From Phragmitibacter sp965284365 (GTDB taxonomy: Bacteria; Verrucomicrobiota; Verrucomicrobiia; Verrucomicrobiales; Verrucomicrobiaceae): a DNA stretch of 64,000 bases. The stretch spans positions 4,464,001 to 4,528,000 of the forward strand of contig OZ260079.1 of assembly GCA_965284365.1 (NCBI GenBank). The letters run 5' to 3'. The notes beneath the pieces were generated by a model. That model saw nothing but the letters and a program-made list of their open reading frames with translations, searched no databases and had not been told where the DNA came from. Positions 25,600-35,030 of this stretch are shown here, one piece after another (position 1 is the stretch's first letter; each line of letters begins with the position of its first letter). A program made the translations under genes and the position numbers.

Positions 25600-25672
25600 A
25601 GCAACTAATTATGATAAAGCCACGCGTTGAGTTTCACGCAATGTTAGGTTTTCCACAAACCCTGTTGTGCAA

Positions 25673-26344
25673 TTAGAGACAGAAGATTTTAGGAGATGAG
25701 GACGGGAGGCTAAAGCGTGGACATGCCATTGCTGGAAAGATTCCAATCGAGTCGTTTCGGACCGAGGTCAATCTAGTCCGCCGGTGATCTACCCGTCCGG
25801 CGACGAGGTCCACGCCGACGGGGGCCGCAGCTCCTTCGGACCGCTGCGCTTTTGCCCGCTCCGCAGCCGTCAGCCACCTCCCAGAGCGGAGGACGCTCCC
25901 GTCCGCCAGTTGCTGCTCGGCCACGCTCAGCCGTCTGGCCGCTCCAAGCAGGAGCTGAGCAGCCGCCGGGTGACGGCGTGCCAGGCTTTCGGGTTCTTTG
26001 CGCCTGACGGTGAGAGCGGCTGTAGCGGCTGGGTCCAAGATGCTGTCTCGGAGCAGGTCTGGCACCGTTACGGTTGCCCCAATCAGATTGTTGGTAAGGA
26101 CGAGAGGGTCGGATTTTCCCTCGATCTTAAACGTAGTGCTGACGGAGAAGGCCTCCCGTTTCACATACGGTAAAGCCGTCCAGAACTCCTCAGGCGAACC
26201 GGCACGGGACTTGACGAGCACGATGCCTTGTTCCGCCCGCGCACCCGACGCCCCTCCAAAAACGATGATCCCGCCGAAAAGCGGGGTGATAATCCACGAG
26301 AACATTGTCCTGAAGAGACGATTTTTGGAGTGTTTTGTCTTCAT
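25673..26344 (-). CDS. Exported hypothetical protein
   Basis: 223 residues from the ATG at 26344 (a longer start at 26443 adds a Cys/Arg leader). One signal or anchor segment (FSWIITPLFGGIIVFGGASG ... ARAEQG). Residues about 40-110 are a beta-rich domain (SVSTTFKIEGKSDPLVLTNN). The C-terminal half is Ala/Arg-rich with SVAEQQLADGSVLRSGRWLT and is more GC-rich than the rest; the final 40 residues look like non-native frame, so a frameshift near the end is possible. Family unknown. Confidence 0.5.
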   Translation of the reverse strand: MKTKHSKNRLFRTMFSWIITPLFGGIIVFGGASGARAEQGIVLVKSRAGSPEEFWTALPYVKREAFSVSTTFKIEGKSDPLVLTNNLIGATVTVPDLLRDSILDPAATAALTVRRKEPESLARRHPAAAQLLLGAARRLSVAEQQLADGSVLRSGRWLTAAERAKAQRSEGAAAPVGVDLVAGRVDHRRTRLTSVRNDSIGIFPAMACPRFSLPSSSPKIFCL

Positions 26345-26462
26345 AAAGCGTTGAGCGTGTTTACAGGATGGCACGCAATAAACCATAACTTTTTGTCCTC
26401 TGCAATATCGTGCGTTACTATGGTAACGTTTCACCTTGACCAACCGGGGCTATCGGGGATGA

Positions 26463-26702
26463 TTGTCACTGGAGGCTTCAGAAGAATTTTCCCGTCGAGT
26501 CGTGCGCGTCTTGGCGGCTCGTCGTGTCGAGAAAGGACTGACGAAGGAGCGTTTGGCGAAACTCTCCGGTGTCAGTAGACCCATGATCTCACTGATTGAG
26601 TCGGAGAAGAGGAATCCAACTCTAGTGACAATTCACGCCCTTTGTATCGCTCTCGAAATGGATCCGGACAAAGCACTTTCATTGGCATCCAACTTCAAGT
26701 AA
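26463..26702 (+). CDS. XRE-family transcriptional regulator
   Basis: 79 residues from a TTG. The helix-turn-helix is clear: RRVEKGLTKERLAKLSGVSR, PMISLIESEKRNPTLVTIHA, then ALCIALEMDPDKAL. Such solitary Cro/C1-type proteins often control restriction-modification genes (C proteins). Here it is upstream of the R-M pair at 27.4-29.3 kb but separated by another gene, so control of that pair is only possible. Start codon uncertain. Confidence 0.8.
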   Translation: MSLEASEEFSRRVVRVLAARRVEKGLTKERLAKLSGVSRPMISLIESEKRNPTLVTIHALCIALEMDPDKALSLASNFK

Positions 26703-26804
26703 GGTAGTCAACGCAGACGAGGTCGGAACTGCTCGAATGAAACTCATGCCGTAGAGCAGTTTGGTGTTCCGTTTCGACATTAAAAAATGCTAACAAATTG
26801 ATTT

Positions 26805-27347
26805 ATGTCCCAAAACGAGAATAGAAAGGTGACGTTTCCAGAGGAGGAAGAGCTTCGGAATCGCCTAGGTAGCCAGGTGGATGCAATCGAGGTGCCGATC
26901 CGATCTCGACCTGAATCAAAATCAAGTCATTGCTACCAGAACGTAAAGCGGCAGATCGCTCAAAGTGGAGGGACAATGATTTGCGGATGGAAAATTAATG
27001 AAGTCCAGGGTCTCTACGTTGAAGCGGAATATCATGCCATATGGCAATCCTTAAATGGTGAACTTGTAGACGTAACGCCAAACTACAATGACACAAACCG
27101 TGCAATTTTTATCCCGGATTATTCTGCATCAGAGCCTAAAGAGCGAGTCTTACCAATCCAAGTTGCTATATTGAAGCATCAAAAGATGGAGGAATTTTTT
27201 CGGCTTCAATCAGAATTACAAGCTCTAAGAGCGGACCAATTGGGAATACGATTGCTGGGAGGCATCATAGAAACACCTCGCATGCGGTGGCTTGAGGACA
27301 GGAGCGACGAAATTGCTACAGAACTGAGAGCCCTTAGAGGATATTGA
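26805..27347 (+). CDS. Putative papain/transglutaminase-like protein
   Basis: 180 residues. The central block CYQNVKRQIAQSGGTMICGW, then EYHAIWQSLNGELVDVTP, shows a Cys, His, Asp order (Cys in CYQNV, His in YHAIW, Asp in VDVTP) that fits a Cys-His-Asp triad of the transglutaminase or papain-like fold. The last third is a coiled coil (FFRLQSELQALRADQ). Its role is unknown; it may be a small cargo gene of the island. Start ATG 26805. Confidence 0.4.
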   Translation: MSQNENRKVTFPEEEELRNRLGSQVDAIEVPIRSRPESKSSHCYQNVKRQIAQSGGTMICGWKINEVQGLYVEAEYHAIWQSLNGELVDVTPNYNDTNRAIFIPDYSASEPKERVLPIQVAILKHQKMEEFFRLQSELQALRADQLGIRLLGGIIETPRMRWLEDRSDEIATELRALRGY

Positions 27348-27442
27348 GCCAAAAATAGTATCATAGCCGTAGCTTCACATTGCTTATTTGCTAAGTCTAT
27401 CTTAGACCGAGAAAAACTCAATAACCTGGATTGCTGTAGGTT

Positions 27443-28537
27443 TCAAAGATCAGGCATCCTCAATCTTAGCTCACCCTCTCGATTTTCAAAGGCAAATTCT
27501 GCAGGTTTTAGTGTGTCCATATCCAAGAGCACTTTGTTGTCGAATTCTTTTAGAACATTACTCACTACATCCCTTACCGCAGAGTTCGAACCATAAAAGG
27601 ATTTAGAAATGAGGTCCTGATATTTGTCGCCGAATCTATCCAGCATGGTTTGAAGCAGTAAGACGATTACCTCATCAGGGACAAAAAGGTTTCTGTCATT
27701 GCAAAGCCGAATCATCGACCTGCTTTTCTCCTCCCAATGTGAAGCTTCACCAATTATTAAAATAGATGCGAACCGATCATCCGAGGGATTGCGATCAAAT
27801 ATCCCTGTCGCTTTTTTCCGTACGTCTAGACTAACAAATGAGGCCTGTTTGGCTTTCTCTGGAGTCTGAGGTCCCGGCAAGCAGTCTTCAACAAGAATAG
27901 ACTCGATTCTTTTTTCGTTGTTTACGGCTTCAACGGTTAGGATGATACAATTTTGAAGCCGTTTTGTTATGTTCGAGAGTGTCTCGGTGTGTCTTACGGT
28001 ATGGAACCCTCCATCGACGTCGATTGCGAACAGAATTTTGGCACCCTTGGGAAGCATAAAACTTTCATCAAATGCTGGGATCGAGGTGTCTGTGTGCGAC
28101 ACTGTCACTGTCAAATTGGTATCGCCTAAGGAAGGCAAAATTTTGACATTGCGTGTATGCCCCTCCAAAACCTGTTGGTTATAACTGAAGCCATTCGAAG
28201 TATGAAATGGGATAGTTCGAGTCCACTTTTTAAATGTATTTTTGATAGTCTGCTCAACTCCAACTTTCTTGCACTCGACTATAGCAAACGGTGATAAATC
28301 GGGGAGTTCTCTTTGTCTTTTCTGGTCAAAAAAAGCGAATTCAACCTTGTGGCGAGCGCCAGTAGCCCCTTCAATTCCCTTCTCAATGACCATGTGCTTC
28401 GCCAATTCGGGCGACCGATAGATCATACCCAAGGCGATGAGTTCAAGTGCATCTCCAACCTTCCTGCCAATCTGGTGTCCTTTTTGGCCGAAGGCCTGTA
28501 CAAATTTGAAAACTTCACTGAGATGGATCCGACTCAT
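27443..28537 (-). CDS. Type II restriction endonuclease (putative)
   Basis: 364 residues. Features of a PD-(D/E)XK restriction enzyme near the N-terminus: ALELIALGMIYRSPELAKHM, GARHKVEFAFFD, then SPFAIVECKKVGVEQTIKN with the ExK (ECKK). The rest is an all-alpha/beta region with no recognised motif. It is divergent from the adenine methyltransferase at 28641 across 103 bases, the classic arrangement for a type II system. The sequence specificity cannot be read from the protein. Confidence 0.65.
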   Translation of the reverse strand: MSRIHLSEVFKFVQAFGQKGHQIGRKVGDALELIALGMIYRSPELAKHMVIEKGIEGATGARHKVEFAFFDQKRQRELPDLSPFAIVECKKVGVEQTIKNTFKKWTRTIPFHTSNGFSYNQQVLEGHTRNVKILPSLGDTNLTVTVSHTDTSIPAFDESFMLPKGAKILFAIDVDGGFHTVRHTETLSNITKRLQNCIILTVEAVNNEKRIESILVEDCLPGPQTPEKAKQASFVSLDVRKKATGIFDRNPSDDRFASILIIGEASHWEEKSRSMIRLCNDRNLFVPDEVIVLLLQTMLDRFGDKYQDLISKSFYGSNSAVRDVVSNVLKEFDNKVLLDMDTLKPAEFAFENREGELRLRMPDL

Positions 28538-28640
28538 CTAGTTTTGTGACCGTCAGCGTGCAAAAGTCAAGTGGTTTGCCTATCGAATCGAGGGCGCACT
28601 TGCGTGAATCCTCCACAAATGTTATGGAAAAGCACATTTT

Positions 28641-29252
28641 ATGAGCGCAGGCCGCACAATCAACACTCTGAGCCAGAACTGGGGCACACCACTGAAATAT
28701 GTAGATGCCGTAAAACGCGTTTTCGGAGGGGAGATCGATTTGGATCCCTGCTCAAATTCCTCGTCTATTGTGGATGCCCGAGTCCAGTATACTTTGCCAG
28801 AATCAGACGGACTTCGGAAATCCTGGGATTTCCCCACCATTTTCGTCAATCCACCATATGGAATTGATAAGGAGCGTGGAACCTCGATCCGGTACTGGCT
28901 CGCCCGGTGCGCCGCTGCACGCGCAGAGCACAATTCAGAGGTTCTTGCCTTGGTACCAGTCGCCACGAACACGAAGCACTGGAAGGAGTATGTATTTGGA
29001 AAAGCAACTGCAATTTGCTTCCTCTACGACACGAGGCTACGATTTCTAGTCGATGGTAAAGATCAAGGCAAGGGCGCTCCAATGTCATGCGCGATGGTAT
29101 ATTGGGGATCTCATGCAGCCGAATTCGAACGCATTTTTCAAGTGCACGGAGCTGTGTGGGATATGCGACCAGCGCTAGGAAAAGTGTTTGGTGGTCCTTC
29201 GGCGAAATATAGTGTGCAGAGCTTCCTTCCAACTCTCCAAGGGGAATCCTAA
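28641..29252 (+). CDS. Phage-type N6-adenine DNA methyltransferase (Dam family)
   Basis: 203 residues. The family signature is visible: NWGTPLKYVDAVKRVFGGEI, DLDPCSN (SAM-site region), and FVNPPYG, the NPPY catalytic motif of N6-adenine enzymes, followed by ALVPVATNTKHWKEYV and MVYWG. It would methylate adenine to protect the host from the divergent nuclease. The methylase has the phage-type Dam fold (about 200 residues), and such genes are common on mobile elements. Confidence 0.85.
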   Translation: MSAGRTINTLSQNWGTPLKYVDAVKRVFGGEIDLDPCSNSSSIVDARVQYTLPESDGLRKSWDFPTIFVNPPYGIDKERGTSIRYWLARCAAARAEHNSEVLALVPVATNTKHWKEYVFGKATAICFLYDTRLRFLVDGKDQGKGAPMSCAMVYWGSHAAEFERIFQVHGAVWDMRPALGKVFGGPSAKYSVQSFLPTLQGES

Positions 29253-29336
29253 ACGTCCGAATTGCGTCCAAGTCCGCAAGCCTTTTTGCAGACTAAGCGA
29301 AAGTTTTCCTCACCCACGTTACCAGCGTCTCAGACC

Positions 29337-29642
29337 ATGTGGACATCCTTTATTAAACAACTCACCGAATGGAATCTCAAGCGTAAACGCAAATCCGAAG
29401 GCGATCGTATTAAGGCGGCGACCGTTACGACATTCAGCGGATCGTCATTGCCTCATAGGAGGTTTCGCGTTCTTGGAACGGTAACTTCAGATGACTATTG
29501 GAATAAAGACAAAGCTCGTTTGTCAATTAAGCTTCAAGCCAATGCACTAGGAGGTAACTATATCATAAACTACTGCGAGTATGAATATGGCGAAGGACTA
29601 AAGTGTTTTGGCGACGCGGTAAACGCGGAAGCCGTGGAATGA
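29337..29642 (+). CDS. Small hypothetical protein, YbjQ-like (uncertain)
   Basis: 101 residues from ATG 29337. The C-terminal 60 residues (RFRVLGTVTSDDYW ... KLQANALGGNYIINYCEYEY ... CFGDAVNAE) resemble the YbjQ/heavy-metal-binding fold: A-x-LGGNxI and a final G-x-AV. The N-terminus is Lys/Arg-rich. Role unknown. Confidence 0.4.
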   Translation: MWTSFIKQLTEWNLKRKRKSEGDRIKAATVTTFSGSSLPHRRFRVLGTVTSDDYWNKDKARLSIKLQANALGGNYIINYCEYEYGEGLKCFGDAVNAEAVE

Positions 29643-29730
29643 AACGATTTTGCTGTAGCAGAATCGTCGCTGAATATGCTTCCTTTGGCTCTTCCCAGTA
29701 CTACGAATTACTCACAATAGGAGTTAATCC

Positions 29731-30570
29731 ATGACAAAGAACAATCTCGTTTCAAGTTCCTCAGTGAAATCCGACCACTATGTCTATGTCTACAGAGACG
29801 AGAAGAGCAAAGTCCGCTACGTGGGTTACGGGAAGGGCACGGACCGGCCTACCTCGCTTGCGCATGGAGAGGCGTTCGTTGCCTTCATAAAGCGGGGTAA
29901 GTACACGCTTGAGGTTGCAGGACCCTATGGGTCAAAGGATACAGGTCTGGCAGTCGAAACGGCTCTAATCGGTTCTTTGCGGCCGGACTTGAATAGCACA
30001 AAGGCTCCCGGGCCAAAGCGCTGGCAATTTCGACCTTTGGGAGTTCCAGAACGATATGCAAAGCGACTTTCTGAACCACCGCTCACGCGCAAGGATTTTA
30101 CAAGCAACGGCATAGGCGGACGCGGCCCGATTATTTTCGTCCGCATCGGTAGCCAAAATTTTGACGACAGGAAAGGTTACTCATTAAGTGAACCACCAAG
30201 CGACGAAGAGATTCTTGCCCGCATGGAGGCTTGGTGGCAACTTGGACCAAGTGTTGATAAATGGATAGCTAATCCCGAACGAAGCCCCCGAGCCTTGGTA
30301 TGCGTCACTGGACCTCCGACGCATCGCATTATCGTTGCTGCGGTTGCCATTGACAGGAAGGGATGGAAGAAGACTCCACCAGAAACGGGCAAGCTCTACA
30401 AAGTGCCCACGCCATCAGAACCGAATCTTGATTGGGGCCATCTTCGGGGCAGGCTGCTCAGTCCGGAAGCCAACATTAAGTTTGGAGCAATCAGGCCGCA
30501 TTTTTTTGTCATCTTGAGGAGTGACGGGATCACCGAGAGGGAGCGAGCGAGCGGGACGAAGGGTGGTTGA
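29731..30570 (+). CDS. GIY-YIG nuclease-domain protein
   Basis: 279 residues; AGGAG lies 7 bases before the ATG. Residues about 17-95 form a LEM3-like GIY-YIG domain: YVYVYRDEKSKVRYVGYGKG ... RP, then ETALIGSLRPDLNS. The rest has SLSEPPSDEEILARMEAWWQ (about 150-175) and other charged blocks I do not recognise. The last 15 residues run into repeat-like DNA (GITERERASGTKGG), so the native C-terminus may have been replaced at an element boundary. Likely a DNA-cleaving cargo protein. Confidence 0.7.
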   Translation: MTKNNLVSSSSVKSDHYVYVYRDEKSKVRYVGYGKGTDRPTSLAHGEAFVAFIKRGKYTLEVAGPYGSKDTGLAVETALIGSLRPDLNSTKAPGPKRWQFRPLGVPERYAKRLSEPPLTRKDFTSNGIGGRGPIIFVRIGSQNFDDRKGYSLSEPPSDEEILARMEAWWQLGPSVDKWIANPERSPRALVCVTGPPTHRIIVAAVAIDRKGWKKTPPETGKLYKVPTPSEPNLDWGHLRGRLLSPEANIKFGAIRPHFFVILRSDGITERERASGTKGG

Positions 30571-31097
30571 GAACGAGGAGCGACTAATGCAGTTTGTGAC
30601 GGTGCACCAGCACCCGGCTGGGTCTTCTCTGCACAGGAACTGGCCTTCCTGCCCCTCCGTTGGGGTTACGCCGCCCTATAGGCGCTTTGGTGGTTCTACG
30701 CCTCGGGACTGGGCTGGGACCGCCACGAACCCCGGGAAAGAAGGATATGGCACTGCTTGCTCAAGAAACGCGAGGTCGAATCCGAGCGGGGGTGCCACGA
30801 GCACACGCGCCAATGTCCCCCGATTCTCCCAACTTCCGTTTCTCCCGCAGAAGCCAAACTCGCCGACCCCAAAGGACAGCGCATAGCGTGGAGTTTTGGT
30901 TTTTACGCTCCTCGCTTCGCAGGATTCCCCCAAATAGGCGCGAAAACCGACAAATTTGTTTTGTATCACGCCATTGCGAGGCTCAATTTACGGATTAGCA
31001 GCCTGAAAGCCATTGAAATGCGACCGATTTGTCGGTTGTAACGCAGGTGGACAAATTGACAAAACCGTTTGCCAATCACTAGTTAGGCAAAAAAAAC
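30571..31097. other. Repeat-derived non-coding stretch
   Basis: Contains a partial third copy of the delta-60 flank (CTGCACAGGAACTGGCCTTC near 30640, compare 1860) and a diverged att-like end GAGCGGGGGTGCCACGAGCA at 30784-30803, 17 of 21 bases matching the site at 2.66 kb. A CCTCGCTTCG block at about 30911 resembles the hairpin before scar 3. No gene. Confidence 0.55.
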
Positions 31098-32006
31098 ATG
31101 AAAATCAAAAAAATCACCACTGCACTGCTAATTCCTGCCTTTTTTCTGGCCGCCTGTAGCCGTGATGCCGTCACGCCTCCTAAGACGAACACCAGTAAAA
31201 TCATCGCTATCGAAAAATTTTGGGGACGAGTCGAATGGCGAGACTTCGTATCAAGTCTGAATGATAAATATTTGGTAGAGTTGGCATTAGTATATGGATC
31301 TATTAAACCTAATTCACCCGGGATAAGTCCTAAGGGAGAAGTTCTTGATGCCGTTATGGCATTAAATTTCAATAGTGGGCGAGACGCCGTCATCGATCAT
31401 ATGCAGATGGATGCTATGAATGCATATTGGGGGAAGCTCGAAAAAGCCGGAACGGTATTTACGAACCCCGGCTATCATGTCGAATGGCATGAGATTGTTA
31501 AGCGTGCCTGCTATTGGGCAGGCGTGGATGGCATATCCTATGACCATAAAACCTCTTTTCAGTCAGAACAGGCATTGATAAAGAAATTATTGGCCGACAG
31601 ATGGGACAGACTCTCGAAAGAACAAAGGTCGGACGTCATCAATAAAGCCCCGGAGCTTTCAGGATTATCATCGTCACAAAAGGCCGCCATTTTGACTGGT
31701 AGTGGTGGAGTTTTGGTTGCCACTTTATCATCTACGATTTTGTTGAGTGGTTTCGCCTTTTATACTACTATGTCTTCCGTTTTATGCGCCTCCGCAGGGG
31801 CGTTAGGCGTAGCCCTTCCGTTTGGTGCATATATGGGTGCTTCATCTGCAGCAGCCATACTTTCCGGCCCGCTTGGATGGACAATTGCGGCTCTCGGGGT
31901 TGGCGGTGGAGTTTTTATGTATTTCGAAGAAGGGGATAAAGAAAAGGTGATTAAAATGGTAGTCGCTACGCATTTAATAAAGGTGAGGGTCCTTGAAAAT
32001 AAATAA
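31098..32006 (+). CDS. YaaW-like lipoprotein
   Basis: 302 residues. N-terminal lipobox (PAFFLAACS) makes it a lipoprotein with Cys about 19 as first mature residue. The middle is charged and helical. Residues about 195-285 are strongly hydrophobic and Gly/Ala-rich (SSQKAAILTGSGGVLVATLS ... GPLGWTIAALGVGGGVFMYF), similar in pattern to the C-terminal region of E. coli YaaW (UPF0174). It may insert into membranes. Last gene of the island before the comM junction. Confidence 0.5.
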   Translation: MKIKKITTALLIPAFFLAACSRDAVTPPKTNTSKIIAIEKFWGRVEWRDFVSSLNDKYLVELALVYGSIKPNSPGISPKGEVLDAVMALNFNSGRDAVIDHMQMDAMNAYWGKLEKAGTVFTNPGYHVEWHEIVKRACYWAGVDGISYDHKTSFQSEQALIKKLLADRWDRLSKEQRSDVINKAPELSGLSSSQKAAILTGSGGVLVATLSSTILLSGFAFYTTMSSVLCASAGALGVALPFGAYMGASSAAAILSGPLGWTIAALGVGGGVFMYFEEGDKEKVIKMVVATHLIKVRVLENK

Positions 32007-32339
32007 GCCTGCCAGGCCTAGAGCCAACCATCGTAGCTCATCTTTAACGTTAAGCGTGCTTCGCGTTCGTAAACCTCATATCGATATCTGGCGGGAGGAT
32101 TGGCTCACTTTCATGGGACAGCCAAGGGTGATCGGTCCACAGGAGACCGCGTATGGAATGGGCTTCCAGCCGACTATTTCGTATTGGCGTAACCGCCGCC
32201 GGGCTCACCTCTACTAGGAAAAAATGGCACCTGTAACAACAGGAAGGTTCTGAAGCCTCGGAACCAGGCTGACGGCAGGGAGATCACCAAAAAATCGGCC
32301 TTGGGATGCTTCATGCTCGCTGCACCCCCGTTCGAACCC
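32007..32339. other. Island right end
   Basis: About 330 bases. A weak plus frame (31993-32217) is not convincing. The final 30 bases before 32340 form the element end that pairs, in inverted orientation, with 2661-2683. Confidence 0.6.
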
Positions 32340-32360
32340 CTACGGGCAGGGGTTCATCGC
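32311..32360. other. attR-like junction in comM
   Basis: Island end and comM meet here. On the minus strand GAACCCCTGCCCGT (comM codons for N-P-C-P and one further base pair) is followed by AGGGGTTCGAACGGGGGTGC (island). GAACCCCT and AGGGGTTC are themselves an 8-base perfect inverted repeat, and the end GAACGGGGGTGC block repeats at 2661. Confidence 0.7.
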
Positions 32361-33407
32361 ACCCACCATCATGGAAGCCGCGGGGAAGGTTACAGTCGCT
32401 GCAGCACGGGCGATGGTTACTTTTCCATCTTCCAGAGGTTGGCGCATGACCTCCAATGTCGAACGGCGGAATTCGGGGAGTTCGTCTAAAAAGAGAACGC
32501 CGTTATGAGCCAGGCTTACTTCACCGGGCCCTGGATTAGTGCCGCCACCAAGCAGGCCGGCATCGCTAATGGTATGATGAGGTGCCCGGAAAGGACGGGT
32601 CGCCACAAACGAACAATCCTCGTTTAGGAGTCCACCGGCACTATGAATCTTGGTAGTCTCGATGGCCTCCTCTTCACTCATGCTTGGCATGATGGTGGGA
32701 ATGCGTTTGGCCAGCATGGACTTCCCAGTGCCGGGAGGGCCCACGAAAAGTAAATTGTGGCCACCCGCTACTGCAACTTCAATAGCCCGCTTCGCTTCCT
32801 GCTGGCCTTTGACTTCGTTGAAATCGATGTTGTAGCTGGCATGCGCCTGAAAAAATTCGGCGGCGCGGCAAGGTTCGGGAGCAATCGCCTTGTCTCCTCG
32901 CAAATACTCTACCGCTTCACGAAGATTGCTTAAGCCAATGATTTCTATCCCTTTGACCACGCTTGCCTCAACAGCGGCCCGCTTCGGTACCAAGAGGCGC
33001 TTACGTCCTTGATGCCGTGCCTGCAAGGCAACGGCCAGAATCCCTCTCACCGGCCGAAGTTCGCCATCCAACGCCAGTTCCCCCACAATGCTGCACTCTC
33101 GGAGAGTTTCGACCGGAATGGATTCCCTTCCTGCTACCAGAGAGAGCGCCAGAGGAAGATCGAAGGCAGGGCCTTCCTTGCGGAGATCAGCCGGAGCAAG
33201 ATTAAAGGTAATATAGCCACTCGTCGGCATGTAAAACCCGCTGTTGTGCACGGCGGCCATCACCCGGTCACGCGCCTCCTTCACCGCCGCATCCGGCAAA
33301 CCCACAACCGTGATGCGGAATTGGGTGCCCGGGGCCTCGTGGCATTCAATTTCAACTTCCACGGCATTGACGCCAAGGAGAGTTGCGGAAAACGTGCGGG
33401 CAATCAT
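32340..33407 (-). pseudogene. comM: comM / yifB (Mg chelatase-like ATPase), interrupted
   Basis: 355 residues of the N-terminal and AAA+ region of a normally ~500-residue protein. Present are the N-terminal Lon-like fold (GLPDAAVKEARDRVMAAVHN), Walker A (FVGPPGTGKSMLAKR), Walker B (NGVLFLDELPEF) and the chelatase motif up to MVGAMNPCP. The next codon, TGC in intact genes (MNPCPCG), is replaced by TAG at the island junction. ComM helps branch migration during natural transformation. The truncated protein lacks its C-terminal domain and is likely non-functional. comM is a known integration site of islands such as AbaR of Acinetobacter. Confidence 0.93.
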
Positions 33408-33554
33408 GAATCGCTATGTCCTAGCATGCGTCCATTGGCTTTGCAGAAAAATGTTGTTAGAGCTTTCTTGTTGTGGAGCAGGTGTGTGAAATTAGGCACA
33501 TCCGCCGAGTGAACAATATCTGCCTGTGAATTGGAATCTCATAGTCTCACAGCC

Positions 33555-35012
33555 ATGAATCCCGGCCCGCGCAATAACCAGTCTGCCGAAAACCCTGAAT
33601 CGTCACCCAGCCCCGAGTCTCCGCTGGTCGGGCAAGTTCAGCACTGGTTGACGCATCAGCGCTATCCACAATTCGCGTCTGTAGGGCTGTTCAATCCCTC
33701 TGACTACGGTCGCGTGCAGAAGATTATTTACGAAGGCCCAGAGGCTTGGCAGCGGGAGGCAGCATTGCTGAAAGGTCTAAACTACAGTCGGGAGGACTTC
33801 CCGGACCTGCCGAAACCGCTGCTGGAAACGCTCGCTGCGCCTTTTTATACGCTGCGGGAAGAGATATCGCTTTCCCCATGGCAGGACGAAATCGATGCTC
33901 TTTCGTTTGGCGCTTTTCTTTTGAGGCCGTTTTTTGAATTCATGCGCGACGGTCTCGATGCTGCGATCGTCGAGTTGGCCGAAGACTATCAGGGCGAGAA
34001 ACCCTCGCGCCGATTCGGCTGGCATCGCGAAACTCTTCTTTTTGCAGTGCCATCATCTGAAGATCGCATGGCTGCGCTTCGTCGCGTGGCTACGGAAAGT
34101 GGGCGGCCACCTCTTTTCCGCCAACGGGCCGTCCGGTGGGTGCCTCCCACACTGCCTGCCAGTGCGGAGCTTCAGTCCTTTCTCGAAAGTTTTGATGAGG
34201 AGAGGGACCCGCTCGTGAAGTATTGGGCCGCTGCGCACCTCGTCCGCTCACGAAGGGAAGACACGCCCCTGCCAGAATGGATATACCCGGCGCTCTGGCA
34301 TGGACTCGGGGAGGATGTCGGGCCAGGCATGGGATGCTATGAGGACGAACGAACGCTCTCGGCGCGCACGGCAAGTTTGCTGGATGAACTTGGCGAGGGA
34401 GCCCTTTTGCGCTCGCTGACTTTTCTGGAGAGTAGCGAACTCATAAACGCAGAGAGTTGCCGCGAGATTCTATTGAGACTTTTTTTGCGGCACTACCACG
34501 AAGAGCATCCATTTACGACTCTGCGCGAGCGATGGAAGGCTGAGATGAAGCCAGAAAGCCAACGAGCCTTGGTGCGCTTGCGCAGGCAACAGCGCGCGGT
34601 TCAAGCGGCGGCTTTCGAACTCCATCCCAAATTAAATTACGGCGTTCCTGAAGGGGTAACTTACGGCTTAAACCTTGATCACTGCATTCGTGCGGACTTG
34701 AAGGACGCGCTTAGCTCTCCTCGCTTGTGGATGTGCCGCCTGCCGCAGCGCTTGGAAGATGAGTTCCAGCGTCAGCAGGAACACGCAAACGCCGACCCGG
34801 AAGCTTGGCGAGTCGATGAAGGTCGGCTCGCACGGGCACGCCTGCATCTTCAAGATTTGGAAAAACTGGATGGCAATGAAATGGCGGAGTTCGCTCGCGA
34901 ACTCAGTGGGGCGATACTGTCTGCCACGGCGGAATTCCTGGCTCAAGAGCGCGTCGAGTTAAGCCCGCGACGATTTTTCCAACTGGAAGGCTACTGGAAC
35001 AAGCACTGGTAG
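33555..35012 (+). CDS. Hypothetical protein, helical repeat-like
   Basis: 485 residues from ATG 33555 (an in-frame TTG at 33531 is less likely). Soluble, Leu/Glu/Arg-rich and mostly helical (LESFDEERDPLVKYWAAAHL, RALVRLRRQQRAVQAAAFEL), consistent with HEAT-like repeats. No catalytic motif. First gene of chromosomal DNA beyond comM; convergent with the sialidase operon. Function unknown. Confidence 0.7.
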   Translation: MNPGPRNNQSAENPESSPSPESPLVGQVQHWLTHQRYPQFASVGLFNPSDYGRVQKIIYEGPEAWQREAALLKGLNYSREDFPDLPKPLLETLAAPFYTLREEISLSPWQDEIDALSFGAFLLRPFFEFMRDGLDAAIVELAEDYQGEKPSRRFGWHRETLLFAVPSSEDRMAALRRVATESGRPPLFRQRAVRWVPPTLPASAELQSFLESFDEERDPLVKYWAAAHLVRSRREDTPLPEWIYPALWHGLGEDVGPGMGCYEDERTLSARTASLLDELGEGALLRSLTFLESSELINAESCREILLRLFLRHYHEEHPFTTLRERWKAEMKPESQRALVRLRRQQRAVQAAAFELHPKLNYGVPEGVTYGLNLDHCIRADLKDALSSPRLWMCRLPQRLEDEFQRQQEHANADPEAWRVDEGRLARARLHLQDLEKLDGNEMAEFARELSGAILSATAEFLAQERVELSPRRFFQLEGYWNKHW

Positions 35013-35030
35013 AAGTGCCGACACCACGCC

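Noticed and set aside
30771..30810. GTCGAATCC block resembling a tRNA T-arm
   Set aside because: No cloverleaf can be folded around it; it matches the att-like end found at 2.66 and 32.3 kb instead.
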